The position numbers and the translations under genes are program-made. A DNA stretch of 64,000 bases from Lunularia cruciata (lineage: Eukaryota > Streptophyta > Marchantiopsida > Lunulariales > Lunulariaceae): positions 5,362,744 to 5,426,743 of the forward strand of contig OX419759.1 of assembly GCA_948567375.1 (NCBI GenBank). Direction: 5' to 3'. Below, one piece after another: positions 33,841 through 45,630 of this stretch. How positions within the stretch are numbered: position 1 is the stretch's first letter; each line of letters begins with the position of its first letter. Below the pieces are notes generated by a model that worked only from the letters and a program-made list of their open reading frames with translations, ran no database searches and was not told the origin of the DNA.

Positions 33841-34395
33841 GGTATTGTGTATGATGTTCTACGTGTTACCCAAGACAAAGATCAGTTTGAGGAGTCATGG
33901 ATATTGGACTCAAGTTTCTCTTACCATTTGTGTCCGAACAAGGAGTGGTTTCATGAGTTCAAACAATTCAATGGAGGATCTATAACAATGGGGAACAACA
34001 TGGCTTCTAAAGCTATTGGCATTGGTACAATACACATTAATATGTTTGATGGTATTGTGATGACTCTTGCTGATGTGAGGCATGTTACTAAGTTAAGGAA
34101 GAATTTGATATCACTAGGCACTTTGGACTCAAAGGGTTGGAGGTGGGGAGAAAACAATGGAACACTCAAGGTATCAAAAGGAGCATTGGTTGTAATGAAG
34201 AGCAAGAAGATAAGAAATCTTTATGAGCTTGTTGGAGAGACCAATGTTGGAGGAGTGGCAAGTACTATTTCTGAAAATGAAGATCCCAAAGATCTTACAC
34301 AGTCATGGCACCTACGTTTCGGTCATATGAGTGAAAAGGATCTAAGTGAATTGTCCAAGCAACAACTTGTGAAGGGCCTTAAAATTGTAAGTTAA
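33841..34395 (+). pseudogene. Element E protease and GAG-pre-integrase
   Basis: Open for 182 codons. Protease active site WILDSSFSYHLCP (normally DSGAS/C-x-H); VADVRHV-type block; then SWHLRFGHMSEKDL, the GAG-pre-integrase motif. The glycine of the D-S/T-G triad is lost. Confidence 0.85.
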
Positions 34396-34930
34396 AATTT
34401 TGTGAACATTTTGTGGAAAGAAACAGAGGGTAAGCTTTTCCACGGGGAGTTCATTGCACAAAGGGAATTTAGACTATGTGCATTCTGATGTTTGGGGCCC
34501 TGCATTTATAGCTTAAAAATCTGGAGCATTATATTTTGTATCTTTGGTTGATGATTACTCTAAAAGAGTATGGGTCTACACCATGAAGCAAAAATCAGAG
34601 ATCTTCTCTATCTTTAAACAATAAATGATGGAGAAATAAACTGGAAGAAAAGTGAAGTGTTTGAGATCTGATACTGGTGGAGAATACAAATTTGGAGAGT
34701 TTGATCGATATTGTAAAAGTGAAGGGATAATTCATCACTTTACCATGCCTGGTACTCCTCAACAAAATGGTGTGGTAGAGTGGATAAATCATACACTCTT
34801 GGAGAAAGCAAGAAGTATGTCAAGCAATGCCGGATTGGAGAAGAGTTTTTGGGCAGAATTTGTAATATAGCTTGTCATTTGGTAAATATTTCTCTCTCTA
34901 TTGCTATTGAGTGTAAGACAATGGAAAAAG
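34396..34930 (+). pseudogene. Element E integrase core
   Basis: VSLVDDYSKRVWVYTMKQKS, LRSDTGGEYKFGEF and TPQQNGVVEWINHTL carry the three catalytic acidic residues (D, D, E). Stops at 34515, 34621 and 34868. Confidence 0.87.
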
Positions 34931-35040
34931 AAAAGAAAAACATTTATTTATTAACAAAACAATAACTTTATTAAAAAAATTTAATTAATAAAAATTCAAT
35001 AAATTGGAAAAAAGTTAGAAATAAATTATTTATTTAGGCA
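34931..35040. other. AT-rich insertion in element E
   Basis: About 110 bp of nearly pure A/T interrupt the integrase-to-RT region between GAGTGTAAGACAATGGAAAA and CATGTTAATTACTC. Origin unknown. Confidence 0.5.
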
Positions 35041-35700
35041 TGTTAATTACTCTTTACTTAGAGTCTTTGGATGTATAGCTTATGTTCATATTCAACAAGA
35101 ACAAAGGACAAAGTTAGATCCCAAATTAGAAAATGTACATTCTTGGGATATGAGACAGATACAAAGGGATATAGATTATGGGATCCAAAAAGGTGTTGTC
35201 TTGTAGCAAGTAGAGATATAGTTTTTGATGATTCTAGTACGATGAAGACTATGACTATAGCATAAGAAAAGAAAAAACAAATTCCGTCAAATTTTGTTAA
35301 GATAGATATTGATCTTAGAAATGAAGACATCTCACCCCTTGTAGATCTACCACGTGAACCATTAGAAGAGCAAAGTCCAGAATTGATTCATGAACATAGG
35401 TATCCAAATAGGGAGAGAAGACCTCCAAAGAGCAATATGATTCATTTGTAGCTTCTGCTCTCCTTCCACAGAATGGTGGGCTTCTTCAAATGAAGAAGCA
35501 GTGCAAGATCAAGAGTGTCAAAAGTGACATTGTGCAATGGAAGAGGAGATGAAGTCTTTGGCCAAAAACCAAACTTGGAGACTTGAAAAATTGCCTATGG
35601 GAGAGAAGCAATTGGTTGCATATGGATATTCCAAAGGAAGGAAGGACTTCCAAAATCAGGTGGAGATCAATGCAAAGCAAGGCTTGTAGCAAAGGGTTAA
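35041..35700 (+). pseudogene. Element E integrase tail to RT start
   Basis: LRVFGCIAYVHI, then KCTFLGYETDTKGYRLWDPK and VASRDIVFDDSS, the standard copia post-integrase block, then a variable region and KARLVAKG near 35690 opening the reverse transcriptase. Confidence 0.82.
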
Positions 35701-36130
35701 AGCCAAAAAGAAGGTATTGACTTCACTGAGATTTTTCACCAATGGTAAAAATCTCTTCAGTTCATGCACTATTGGCAATAGTTGCATTGCATAACTTGGA
35801 GTTGGAGCAACTAGACCTTACAATTTCTTTTTTACATGGAGAATTGGAGGAGGAGATTTACATGCATCAACCTGAAGGTTTTGTGGTACCAAGGAACCAA
35901 AACCCGGTTTGCAGGTTAAAAAAGCATTTATATGGACTAAAGCAAAGTCCAAGACTTTGGTACATTAAATTTGATGCTTTCATGTTGAAGCATGGATATA
36001 ACAGAAGTGGATCAGATTATTATGTGTACCTCAAGAAGCTACATGGACCTAGAGTATTTGATTTAATCATCTTAGTACTATATGTGTGTGATATGCTTAT
36101 TGATGCAGAGGATATGGTTGAGGCGGAGAA
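35701..36130 (+). pseudogene. Element E reverse transcriptase
   Basis: LEQLDLTISFLHGELEEEIY, MHQPEGFVV, LKKHLYGLKQSPRLWY, then ILVLYVCDMLI, in which the catalytic YVDD has become YVCD. Confidence 0.88.
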
Positions 36131-37080
36131 TTGAAAGCACAACTTGGTAAGGAGTTTGATATGAAGGACTTTGGCTCTTTAAAGAGGGTGCTTGGGATTG
36201 AAATCCACCAGGATAAGAGCAAGGGAAAGTTATGGATATCTCAAAGGAGATATTTGGAAAAATTACTTGCTTGGTTTGGCATGGAGAATGCAAAACCCAT
36301 GAACACTCCAATGGAAAATCATTTCAGGATATCATTGGAGCAATGTCCATCAAATGAGAAGGAGAGAAAAGTAATGTCAAATATTCCTTACACTAATATT
36401 GTTGGGAGCTTAATGTATGTTGTAATCTGCACTAGACCAGACACCTCATATGTTGTGAGTATGGTCAGTAGATGTATGGCAAATCCAGGGAAACAACATT
36501 GGGAAGTTGTGAAGTGGATACTTTGTTACTTGAAAGGGACTATAAATATTGACATTGTCCTTGATATGGAGATGAACCAAAAAGGAGGAATTACAGGGTA
36601 TGTATATTATGATTTTTCCAGAGACTTGGATAAGAGGAGGTCTACAACATGATTTGCTTTTACACTTGTTGGTGGTGCAGTAAGTTGGAAGTCTACTCTC
36701 CAATCACTGGTCGCTCTTTCTACTACAGAGATGGAATATATGGCAACAAGTGAGGCTTTCAAATAGGCAAGATGGCTACAAAGATTAGCCAAGGATGTTG
36801 GACTCCCTAACATGAAGTCGATACTTTTTTGTGATAGCCAAAGCACTATTCAATTGGCCAAAAATCAAGTCTATCATTCAAGGACAAAGTATATTAATGT
36901 GGGACATCATTTTATCAAGGAACTGTGACAAATGGTGAGATCAATTTGCAAAAGATTGGCACAGAGGTAAGCACAGTTGATATGTTGAGTAAACTTGGTC
37001 TGTCAAGAAGTTCAAGTTATGCATGAATTTGCTCAATGTTCAATTGCTCTTTGGATGATATGGTGGATACAAGCAAAAGA
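36131..37080 (+). pseudogene. Element E RT end and RNase H
   Basis: FDMKDFGSLKRVLGIEI, VGSLMYVVICTRPDTSYVVS, GGAVSWKSTLQSLVALSTTE and FCDSQSTIQLAKNQVYHSRT are copia thumb and RNase H blocks. Stops at 36649 and 36765 and a frameshift near 36930. Confidence 0.88.
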
Positions 37081-37087
37081 TGGAGAT

Positions 37088-37373
37088 TGTTATGTTTGGC
37101 TTGTTATAAGGGACTAGACTGATCAAGAGCAAGAGTAAATGTGATTGTTGAAACACTTTGCTGTTTCATGTGGTGAGGACAGGGGTTGTCACTTATTTAG
37201 ATATGTTCAATCATTACCAAAGCTAAGTATTAAAGTGATTAGATATCTTGAGTGGTCAGTACTCATGAAGTCCCCCAAGTCAATAGTCAGGAGTTCAGTC
37301 GGATGAAATTGAGGAGGGACTATTTCTATTTGTGTGTATGTATATATGTGCAATGAGAAATAAAGGTTCAAAG
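37088..37373 (+). repeat. Element E 3' LTR (truncated)
   Basis: Preceded by the purine tract AAAGATGGAGAT. Homology to the 5' LTR stops at AAGGTTCAAAG, about 150 bp before the LTR end. Confidence 0.85.
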
Positions 37374-37752
37374 ATTTCTGTACTTGAAATAAGATTTTGA
37401 TACAAGAACTTACCAAGTTGCAGCAAGGGCTGTGGTGCGGGAATCCACAGTCACTGCCGGAATCCTTCGGGCAGCTTTTTCACCTGCAGTTTTGGGTTTT
37501 GTAGCGGCCACTCAATGGCCGCTTGCGGCTTCATTTCGAAACTTAGCGACTCTTGCAGAACCTCAAATCACTATTAATTCATTCAGGTGGCCTCAACGAC
37601 TGCAGGATCTCGAAATCGATTTCTGTGTAACTTTCGAGGCCCTTCCCGCAACTTCGGGATTTCAACCAAGTTGGAGCGACTGCGGTTGATAGATTGTGAT
37701 CAGTGTGAGATTTATTATGTGCTTCGAGGTCTTAAGGATCAGAGAGTCTGAC
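37374..37752 (+). pseudogene. Leucine-rich-repeat remnant of an NLR gene
   Basis: In shifting frames: NPQSLPESFGQLFHLQ, LAASFRNLATLAEPQI, NSFRWPQRLQDLEIDFCVTF, EALPAT and KLERLRLIDCDQC, the spacing and wording of plant NLR leucine-rich repeats. At least two frameshifts. No NB-ARC or TIR part is nearby. Confidence 0.65.
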
Positions 37753-37989
37753 AATTTGCTTTGAGCGTTGTTATTTCAAGTCTTATCTTTAATGTTGATG
37801 TAGTTGAAGTTCGATCAAAAGTAGATGAATTCTATGAGTGGACAATCTATGGAAGCTGAGCACATGGAAGAATTCGTATGTACTTTCAGAATGATACTTG
37901 TTCATAAGCTAATCGTATATGAGTTGAATGATAGCATAGAATTCTGAAGATCTATGTAAAATGGTTGTAAAACGTAAAATCAAAAATCC
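37753..37989. other. Unassigned spacer
   Basis: Nothing recognised. Confidence 0.4.
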
Positions 37990-38812
37990 TGAAAGTGTTC
38001 AAGAAAATCATCGAAATTATCTCTAGAAGTTTACATAGGATCTGAAAATTGCTTCTTCACAATAATCCAGTAACTTCTCTATACTGGACATTTGAAATGT
38101 TGAGATATTAGGGGTTTTGACTTAGGCCATCTTCGTATCCGAACAGATAATATGCCGGAGATCTATGGGATGTCCTGTAAATTATGATGGGATGTGGTAG
38201 GAAGGTATGTGTTATTTAAGGGAGGTCCTTCGGTAAGTCTGTAAAGGTTAATAGGTCACGATTTGCCTGCCCCATAAGCTTTGATGGTCTTGTGGACCAG
38301 AAGGCCCGCCAAATGGGGCCGAAATTATATGCTGACCGAAAATAAAACTGAACCTTAGTTTTTACGGGTCTGTTTGTGAATATCCTTAATTCAGTTTCCG
38401 GGATCTCCCGTAAATTCCGAGAGGGAAACCTACTAAGTTACTATATTCCTATTATCTCTTAGGCCGAAAAGATTCTAGACAATAATTAGATACTTTAGTT
38501 TTCCAAATGCCATAATTCTACTTAATCAAATCTGACAAGTTAATTTGTTACGGTACAATAAAAATACGTCCTTGACGGTAGATATATTTGTTACCATAGA
38601 ACAAGATGAGTCCCTGGAGGTCCCAAAACAGTAAAATCTTGCGCTTGACTTTGTTTTCTGCATCGCGGCAATTAAAGGATTTGGTGGATTCTTTGATGAA
38701 ATCCATGTGTTATGTTTGTTCTTCCAAATATCCTTTTGCCTGGTCATATTAACTTTTTCCATGACAATCACTTATGTTGATTACAATATTGAGGGAAGCT
38801 CTTGAATACAAA
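37990..38812 (-). repeat. Inverted repeat, right arm
   Basis: Reverse-complement partner of 29980-30460, with a GC-richer insert at about 38095-38440 absent from the left arm. A second, shorter copy of part of the arm (GGCTGAGTTCTTGTAGAAATAAAAG) lies at about 38825-38885. Confidence 0.72.
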
Positions 38813-39280
38813 ACGAAATCTCTGGCTGAGTTCTTGTAGAAATAAAAGTTCAGTTTTAGTTTCCAAAAAATCATAATTGTGCTTAAATTTTTTACTTCGT
38901 TTAATTCGCAAAAAGCATTCCGTTCTGTCGGTTACCATTTTGGTAATTGAATCTGTCGGTTACCATTTTGGTAATTGAATCAATGGAACCAAATAACTTC
39001 TTTATTTCTATGTTTCCAATCTATTGTAACAAGAGTTCAAAACAAATTCTTATAATCATGAAAAGGCATAAAATAAATAAAAATTTACGATCTTGTCACT
39101 TTAGGATATTTTATTTTTTGTTTTACATATATCTTCAAAATTTTACACTTAGGTTCAATCTATGTATATGTACCTTATGAAAATATATCATTCTGGATAC
39201 TCACGGTCACCCTCCTTGACCTCCGCCATAAATTGCATTTCCTTGTCATCCGCATTCTAATGCAAGGTTGGATGGAATTG
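38813..39280. other. Unassigned AT-rich spacer
   Basis: A 34-bp direct duplication (AATCTGTCGGTTACCATTTT at 38920-38985) is the only structure seen apart from the short arm copy. Confidence 0.4.
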
Positions 39281-39735
39281 TGTCACGCCATTTGTAGTGT
39301 CATATCTAGATTGCTCGGACATTGGAGTTCCATTGATAGTAATTAGAGTTATTTAAATAATTTCTTGGAGACTACTTTTCGATGATCAGATTTTTTGTTT
39401 GGGGTATTGACTTCACGGTGAGGCACACCATCACTTTGCACCGTTTGCACCGTTGAGTGTGCCATAAGCAGGACCATTAGGGTTTCAGACCTAGCTCGAC
39501 TCCAGGGAGTATACTTTCCAAGTGCAGCTCCAAAGAGCTCACTTCTCTGATGTTGAGCCTTCAAGTTGTTGGCTATGGTGAATAGAAGCCGACGAGCATC
39601 ACCTGGATTCTCTTAACTAGAGTGGGTATGGCTTGATTGTAATCAATGCTCAGTTGTTTGCAATTTATAGAGTGACAAATCAAGTATTGATCTGAGTTGA
39701 GTTGATTCGAGAGTTTATTCGAGAGTTATATCACA
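39281..39735 (+). repeat. Element D 5' LTR
   Basis: Matches 49245-49690 from TGTCA onward (CCATTTGTAGTGT, GGTACTGACTTCACGGTG-type block, GAGTTGAGTTGATT). It lacks the 110-bp module that precedes the 3' LTR. Confidence 0.8.
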
Positions 39736-41234
39736 AAAGTGAACTGAGGGGGAAATCAAGTGCAAGAACTTTGAGTGTTGTTGGTATCTCCAAGCTCGGT
39801 GGATCGCTGGTAGCTCAATTGAAGTTAATTTTTCCTTGGTGTGCAGAAGCTCGTTGCTTGATGCAGATTTGGCAGTTTTTGAGGCGGACAGTGTGCAAAT
39901 GCATTGGCCAATTTTTGAGCAAAGAAGAAGCAATTTTTGAGTGGTGGATGTGATTTTGAGCTCAAGTGGTGAAGGCATGACCAATTTGTTGCGAGTTGGG
40001 CTTAGAAAGTAAAATTGAAGATGGAGTTAGGAAGTTATTTTTATGAATTTATGATTTGGAGAAACTCGTGTTTTCAATTTGGCTCAAGTGAAGAGTTAGC
40101 AGAGGATTTGGCGGTCAGCCAAATTTAGGGTTTACATCAAATTTTGCTGGAGTTTATGTCAGATTCTGGCCAAATTTGGAGGAGTTTTGCTATTTGGCTA
40201 GATTTGGAGGAGTTTTGCCAACTTGGAGGAGTTTTTCTAGTTTAGAGGAGTTTTGCTAGATTTTGGAGGAGGCTCAAAGTGCCAAGAAGAAAGGCCTCAT
40301 TTGGGCGTTTGAAGGCTTCAAGGCATAGGGTTGTGGGCTATGAGAGGCTACAAAGGCCTAGAAGGGCTAACTTGCTCGTGTGAGGCTAGCTAGTTTAGAG
40401 TAAATCTTGGCCATTGGTTGGCAAAATCTGCCCATACTACTAGAGTGTGCGCAATAGGGTTTACCCCTAGATCTCTTGTTCCTAGATTGGTGCCCTAGCC
40501 AATTGGTCCACTCTCACTTGTTGTCGTAGTGATAGTACCACTGTTATCTATACACTTGTAGCTTTGGTTAGGAGGGGCAGTTTGATCACATTACTGGTGA
40601 TCTTGGTAGCTTAGGACTAAAATACAAACTTCTCTTATGTCAAATACCAAATTGTGGTAGAGTCAATCCCATGTTGTTTTATGAAATGGAGTGTTTTTTG
40701 TTTAGATTTCTTGTGATTCAACCCCTTCCATTCTCTACTTCTTGTTTGTGCACCATGTTTGTGTGAGCTGCCTTGACTTTTGAGTGTTGCTACTCTAGTG
40801 TGCTTTTGGTAGTGAGGCTAGAGTGATAACTAGTCCGACTATCTTTGTTTCTCTCCAGTGAGGTAGGAAGTGATGACCTGCAGATCATGAGAGTGCGTGC
40901 TGTGATGGCAGATTACAAGTTGCACTTTCCCCTAGGGTAGTTATCTTTGTTAGAGCTACATTAGTGGGTGGTGTTCCATGGGTATTGGCACTTGTGGTGT
41001 ACTTGCGGTTGCAATTTGTGGTTCCAGTTTGCGGTTGCACTTGTGGTTTCTTTGTCACAATGGAGTTTGTTGGGGATTCTAGAGGAGTAAGCCTTGCAAT
41101 ATATAGTGGGTTTACTTGGAGTGGCTCTCAATATCAGCCTGTTTCTAAGGTCCTAGTGAGGGAGGAGATTGACTTTGAGTTGGAGTTTGACAAAGAGTTG
41201 ATTCAGTGAGAGTGCACTTGGTGTGTATGTACTA
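39736..41234 (+). other. Element D leader
   Basis: Untranslated or degenerate N-terminal gag. Contains short repeats at 40174-40272 and an open stretch at 40964-41209 not recognised. Confidence 0.5.
40174..40272. repeat. Degenerate minisatellite in D leader
   Basis: Five imperfect units around TTTGGAGGAGTTTTGCTA. Confidence 0.75.
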
Positions 41235-41922
41235 TGAGCCCGCCTGTCTCTCACTCAAGATGAACCTCTGATGGCTATTATGGTAGTGCACCATGGACAA
41301 AGAAGACAAGGAACCCCAACTCCATCATACTCCTTCAAGGCTAACACTCCAAGACTCAGACATTGCTCACTAGAGAACTCAATGAGAGAGAGATAGTTGC
41401 AAAATGAAAGGATGATGAGTACCTTCTCACCCCTTGTTTATATACTTGTGAAATAGCTACGTACCAAAGTTACTAATTACCACGGTAACTCAAGTTTCTA
41501 TACTAAAAGTCAAATAAAGTCAAAAAGTAGAAAGGAATATCCATTCACATGGGTATATTCCACTAGTAGTGATCTTATCTTGACCTAACCACTAAGTCAA
41601 AGATTCCTTCAAATGTGCTATCCTTGGACTATAGAAGAATCTAAAACAAAAAGGCTTGCGGGTCCAAGAGTTTTCAACTCTTTCCTCAAAGCGAAACACC
41701 TAGGAATAATACCAAGTCAACACACTACAATCCAAAATAGTGATGCTCATCTTTTCCACTTCCTCTAAAGTAAGTTCCCCTCTATCTTAGTTGTGACTAA
41801 CTTTAGCTAATCATGACTAATGTAGAACCATCCTTTATATGTATATAAATAATATCTATCAAGTACTTGTAAAACCAAGCTAAATATCACAATACCACAC
41901 ACATGCACAAATGGGTGTTACA
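41235..41922 (-). repeat. Solo LTR of family C inserted in D
   Basis: 688 bp, reverse complement of the C LTR, with its TATA box (TTTATATAC reversed) intact near 41443. No internal C sequence adjoins it. Flanking gtact/atact may be a one-mismatch target duplication. It is inserted in D, so D predates this insertion. Confidence 0.85.
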
Positions 41923-41940
41923 ATACTGTTGTTGTGAGAC

Positions 41941-43440
41941 ATGAATGAGATTTATGGGGTCTCCAAAGGCCCAAGGCGTTACTTTGGTACAATGGGTACC
42001 ATTGAATTGGATGACTTCATCCAAGAGTTCAATAGTTGGTGTGATCTACAGCAGATGCAAAACTCAACTTTGTTTACACCCTTCATGGCATGGAAATGGT
42101 TATTTCAGCACTTTGAGTATCCACCAATGGATGACTACCATGAGTTCAAACAATCTCATTTGGAGGAGATTGAGTTATGGAGACAATATTGGTCTCCAAC
42201 TATATCTTTATCACTTCATGCTCGGTTGCCAAGAGAAGATCGGTTGTACACACAAGTTCTCGCTCAAGTAGTCTTGGCGGAGCTAGTGGAGGTGCACTAG
42301 CTGGAGATAGTGTTACCACGAGTGGAGGTACCGCTGCATGAGGTGGTGTGGTATCCGGGTTAAACTCCATGGTGGAGTTTTTTTAGTGTTTGAGGCAAAA
42401 CGACTAGGGAGTGCGGATTGACAAGTTGAGGAGCTTGCAAGATTTCTAGCGGAAGGCTAGAGAGAGCCTATGCAAGGCATACACTCGCATGAGGCAGCTG
42501 ATCAATTTCACCTGGAGTTACTGAGGCCCAGGAAGTCCTATTTTGGTATGGGATATTGGACAAGGAGTTTCAATGTAGAGTTTGTGATGTTATGTTGTTA
42601 TAGGCTACTTCGCTTACTTTGGTAGTGGTCTTTGGTTTGGTTGAGCGTATTGAGCTCAACATGGAGAGAATGTTGACATCTGGATTTGGTAGGGAGACCT
42701 TGTCCACGGTTGTGACTTCTTCTAGAGTGTAGCAAATTGCACCATGCTTAGTTGTTTTTTGAGGATAGGGTGGACAGCCTAGATCTTATGGAGCGAGTGG
42801 AGTGCCTAGTGGAGCTAGACCTTTACCTTCATTTTGGGTCAACAACACCCAATGAGTAGTGGTGTTGCTTGCTGGACTTGTGGTGGACCTCACCATAGGA
42901 GAGAGTGTACCTGGGGCAACGGACCTGATACCTTTGGTGCATCACAGCCAACATAGAGGTAGTGTGAGCATTGCCACTGATTTGGTCACACTAATGACCA
43001 ATGCTTTGACCTACACCCAAAGTTACGGAGTTGTAGGGCTATTATGACAGGTAGTAGAGGAGCTCCAATTCATGGAGGACAAGGTGGTAGAGGATCTACA
43101 CCTAGTGGAGGTGAAGTACTTGCCCTTACTTTTGATACAACTATGGCTACTCGGATTGAGCAATTGGAGCAGAGATTGGCTAGTACGGCCATTGCTCAGA
43201 GGAGATCAGATTTGGGTGCCAAGGCTTCCACCTCGTATGCTGGTGATAGAGATGCTTTGGACTTCATGTGTGGAGTAGCTCAGGTGAATGCATCTGCATC
43301 AGTGACTAGGAGTGCAGTATGTGCTCCAGAGTCCAGAGGAACATCAATGGAGTTAGGAGAGGATAGATTGGGAGACAGGTTAGACTTCCCCAATCTTTCA
43401 TGTTATTTGAGGCATTGTAGATGACATCCATGGCTCCCAG
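41941..43440 (+). pseudogene. Element D gag
   Basis: 41941-42300 gives IELDDFIQEFNSWCDLQ and WLFQHFEYPPMDDYHEF, an LTR-element capsid-like region. Near 42862 and 42965, in shifted frames, two zinc knuckles appear: CWTCGGPHHRREC and CEHCH(stop)FGHTNDQC, the second with perfect C-x2-C-x4-H-x4-C spacing. Confidence 0.75.
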
Positions 43441-44560
43441 ACGTCCCAATGCAGGTGTGGTAGGTGGTGATGGAGTGCATTATCACCTACTTGCTAGTCA
43501 ACGACCTGCTACTACACTAACTGAGTCTAGCATAGTGTTGGGGGTGGTTTAGCTGATTATGCGATGCTCTTTGTTTTCAGCCACTGATATGTTCACATTG
43601 GGAGTTGACCCAGCCCTAATGTTTTGGTTGGCTGCCATGCTTTATGAGAGTAGGGATGATGCAATTCCTACTACTATAGCAGAGGTGGTTGGTAGTGGAG
43701 CTGACTTGGTTGATGAGCATGGGATTTTTTTAGTGGTTTATGGTAGACTGGAGGAGTTGCCAGTTAGATTAGCCTTTGAGAGAGCACGGTTCACACTTGG
43801 TGTTGTCCTATTGGATAACCAAAGGGGGATTTTCAGCTTGGTGGGACCTTTAGGGAATATCTGTACACCAGAGAAAGTGTTGTTAGACTCTAGTGCGCAG
43901 CCCCTTATGTTGGGGAGGGTTGCAATAGTCGGTCTAGAGTTATGAATGACCGATGTGGAGAGGTGTCCATTTCAAATCCAAACATTTCTAGGTGGTGGTT
44001 TGACATTGTACATCACACGTGAGGAGCTTGTTGTTCATGTTCAACTTGGTCATCCGACTGATAGTTTGATGGTGAGAGCTTAGGCTATTGTGACAATAGC
44101 TAAGTCATATGATGTGCTAGTTGGGGGAGCAGTGTTATACCCCCTGGGTTTCATTACTGACTATTAGGAGGAGATAGCCTCCTATGGACCAGGTTGGCAG
44201 TCAGGTGAGGGACGGGTATGTCGCCTACTAATATGCTTTAGTTGTGGTAGTCTTGGCTCACTACAATTCAGGACCATGGCAACATTAGTTTTAGCTTTCA
44301 GTGGTGTAGTTACTTGGCCTGATGACTTGTTGGAGTGGAATGCCCATGCAGAGGATACTCCAATACCAAAGGAGATCAAACTCAGATTTGGAGTACAAGT
44401 AGGATTGTTCCATCCACCTTGGATTTTCCATTGTGGAGTTTGGAGGAGGCATTGCAGCAACATGCGGATCAATTGGTGCAATAGGCTTGGAGTGGAGCCT
44501 TCATACCATCACGAGATGAGTGTGAGGATGAGCCTCTAGAGTCAATAACTTTGACACCTC
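43441..44560 (+). pseudogene. Element D aspartic protease
   Basis: VLLDSSAQPLMLG near 43880 is a retropepsin active site (normally D-S-G), followed by PFQIQTFLGGG, DVLVGGAVLYPLGFITDY and the linker into the methyltransferase domain. Stops near 43943, 44081 and 44165. Confidence 0.75.
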
Positions 44561-44569
44561 TGGATACCA

Positions 44570-45630
44570 CACTCATTGTCGAGCAGTATCCAATAGAGGA
44601 GATATGTCTATTGGAGTTGTTTGGTGGGATTAGCACCAAACTAGCTGCGGTATTATAGGTGGGTATACAAGTACAGAGGTACTTGTATGTAGAGAGATAT
44701 GAGACTGCTAGGCGAGTCTCTCTACACCATGTGGCACACTTGGCCTATCGATATCCAGAATTATTACCAATGTCAACAATTAGAGATTACCAGAAGGCCC
44801 TACCATCAAACATTTCCTTATTGGGGGTGCATGATTTAGAGAGACATGGGCCTATTCACTTGGTGATTTTTGGATGGCCATGTTAGGGACTTACACATGC
44901 AGGCCGCGGTCTGGGTCTTTAGGATCCTAGTTTAGATGTGTTTTGGGAGATATTACAGATACTATGACATCTCTAGGTTCATCAGTCCGTTTCAACAACT
45001 TACCTTTTGGAGAATGTTCCTTTGATGGGTGATTCTCACACCAGAGTGGTGGTGAGTACACATCAAGTCCATTCCTGGATGGGACCTATTGTATTGTTAG
45101 ATGCAGCTAGAGTGGGATCACGTGCTCATCATCTTTGTGGACAAACCTTTTACTCAAAGAGGTTCTACAATGTGCTTGTGATGGGATTCAGCAACTTGAC
45201 CACATCCTTGTTGATGATGACTTGGATGTTGGGCGTAAGTCTCAGACAGTGATAGTGGCTGATAGGTTACCTATGGTAGTGGTGAACCTAGTTGGACAAC
45301 CTAGAGCCAGATTTTGCACACTCATGAGTTTCCCAAGCTCTCATGCGTTTCAAGCAAGAGCACGAGGACTTGTTTGGGACTAACGATTATAGCAGTTGGT
45401 GGAGCCCAATGCGGATGAGAGAGAGCGGTGATGGGTTTTTGCACCGGTATTACTGTTGTTCCAGCAATGTTAGAGGTGTCTATGCGTCAAGTGTTAGGTC
45501 AGGCTATGGACCTGAATTATTTGACCTGGATTGTGAGCCTTGGCTTGGCAGAGCAGCGTAGGATGTTCTTGATAGGCATCACCACTCGAAAACTTGTGAG
45601 CCATGTGCCTATCGAGATGATTTAGGCACA
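44570..45630 (+). pseudogene. Cytosine-5 DNA methyltransferase domain of element D
   Basis: Catalytic domain of a C5 DNA methyltransferase, which would transfer a methyl group from S-adenosylmethionine to cytosine. Motif I (cofactor) ICLLELFGGISTKLAAVL at 44602-44655; motif II acidic residue in YLYVERYETARR; motif IV catalytic Pro-Cys in FGWPC at 44869-44883, with TAG in place of the usual glutamine, then LTHAGRG; motif VI YLLENVPLMGDS at 45001; motif VIII region DAARVGSRAHH at 45100-45132; after a frameshift WTNLLLKEV; then LMSFPSSHAF, EPNADERER, MGFCTGITVV and the motif X-like LGQAMDLNYLTW near 45510. It lies between protease and reverse transcriptase. At least three nonsense codons and two frameshifts make it non-coding here. 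Confidence 0.85.

Noticed and set aside
44182-44481. 99-codon minus-strand frame
   Set aside because: Antisense of the element D protease-to-methyltransferase linker.
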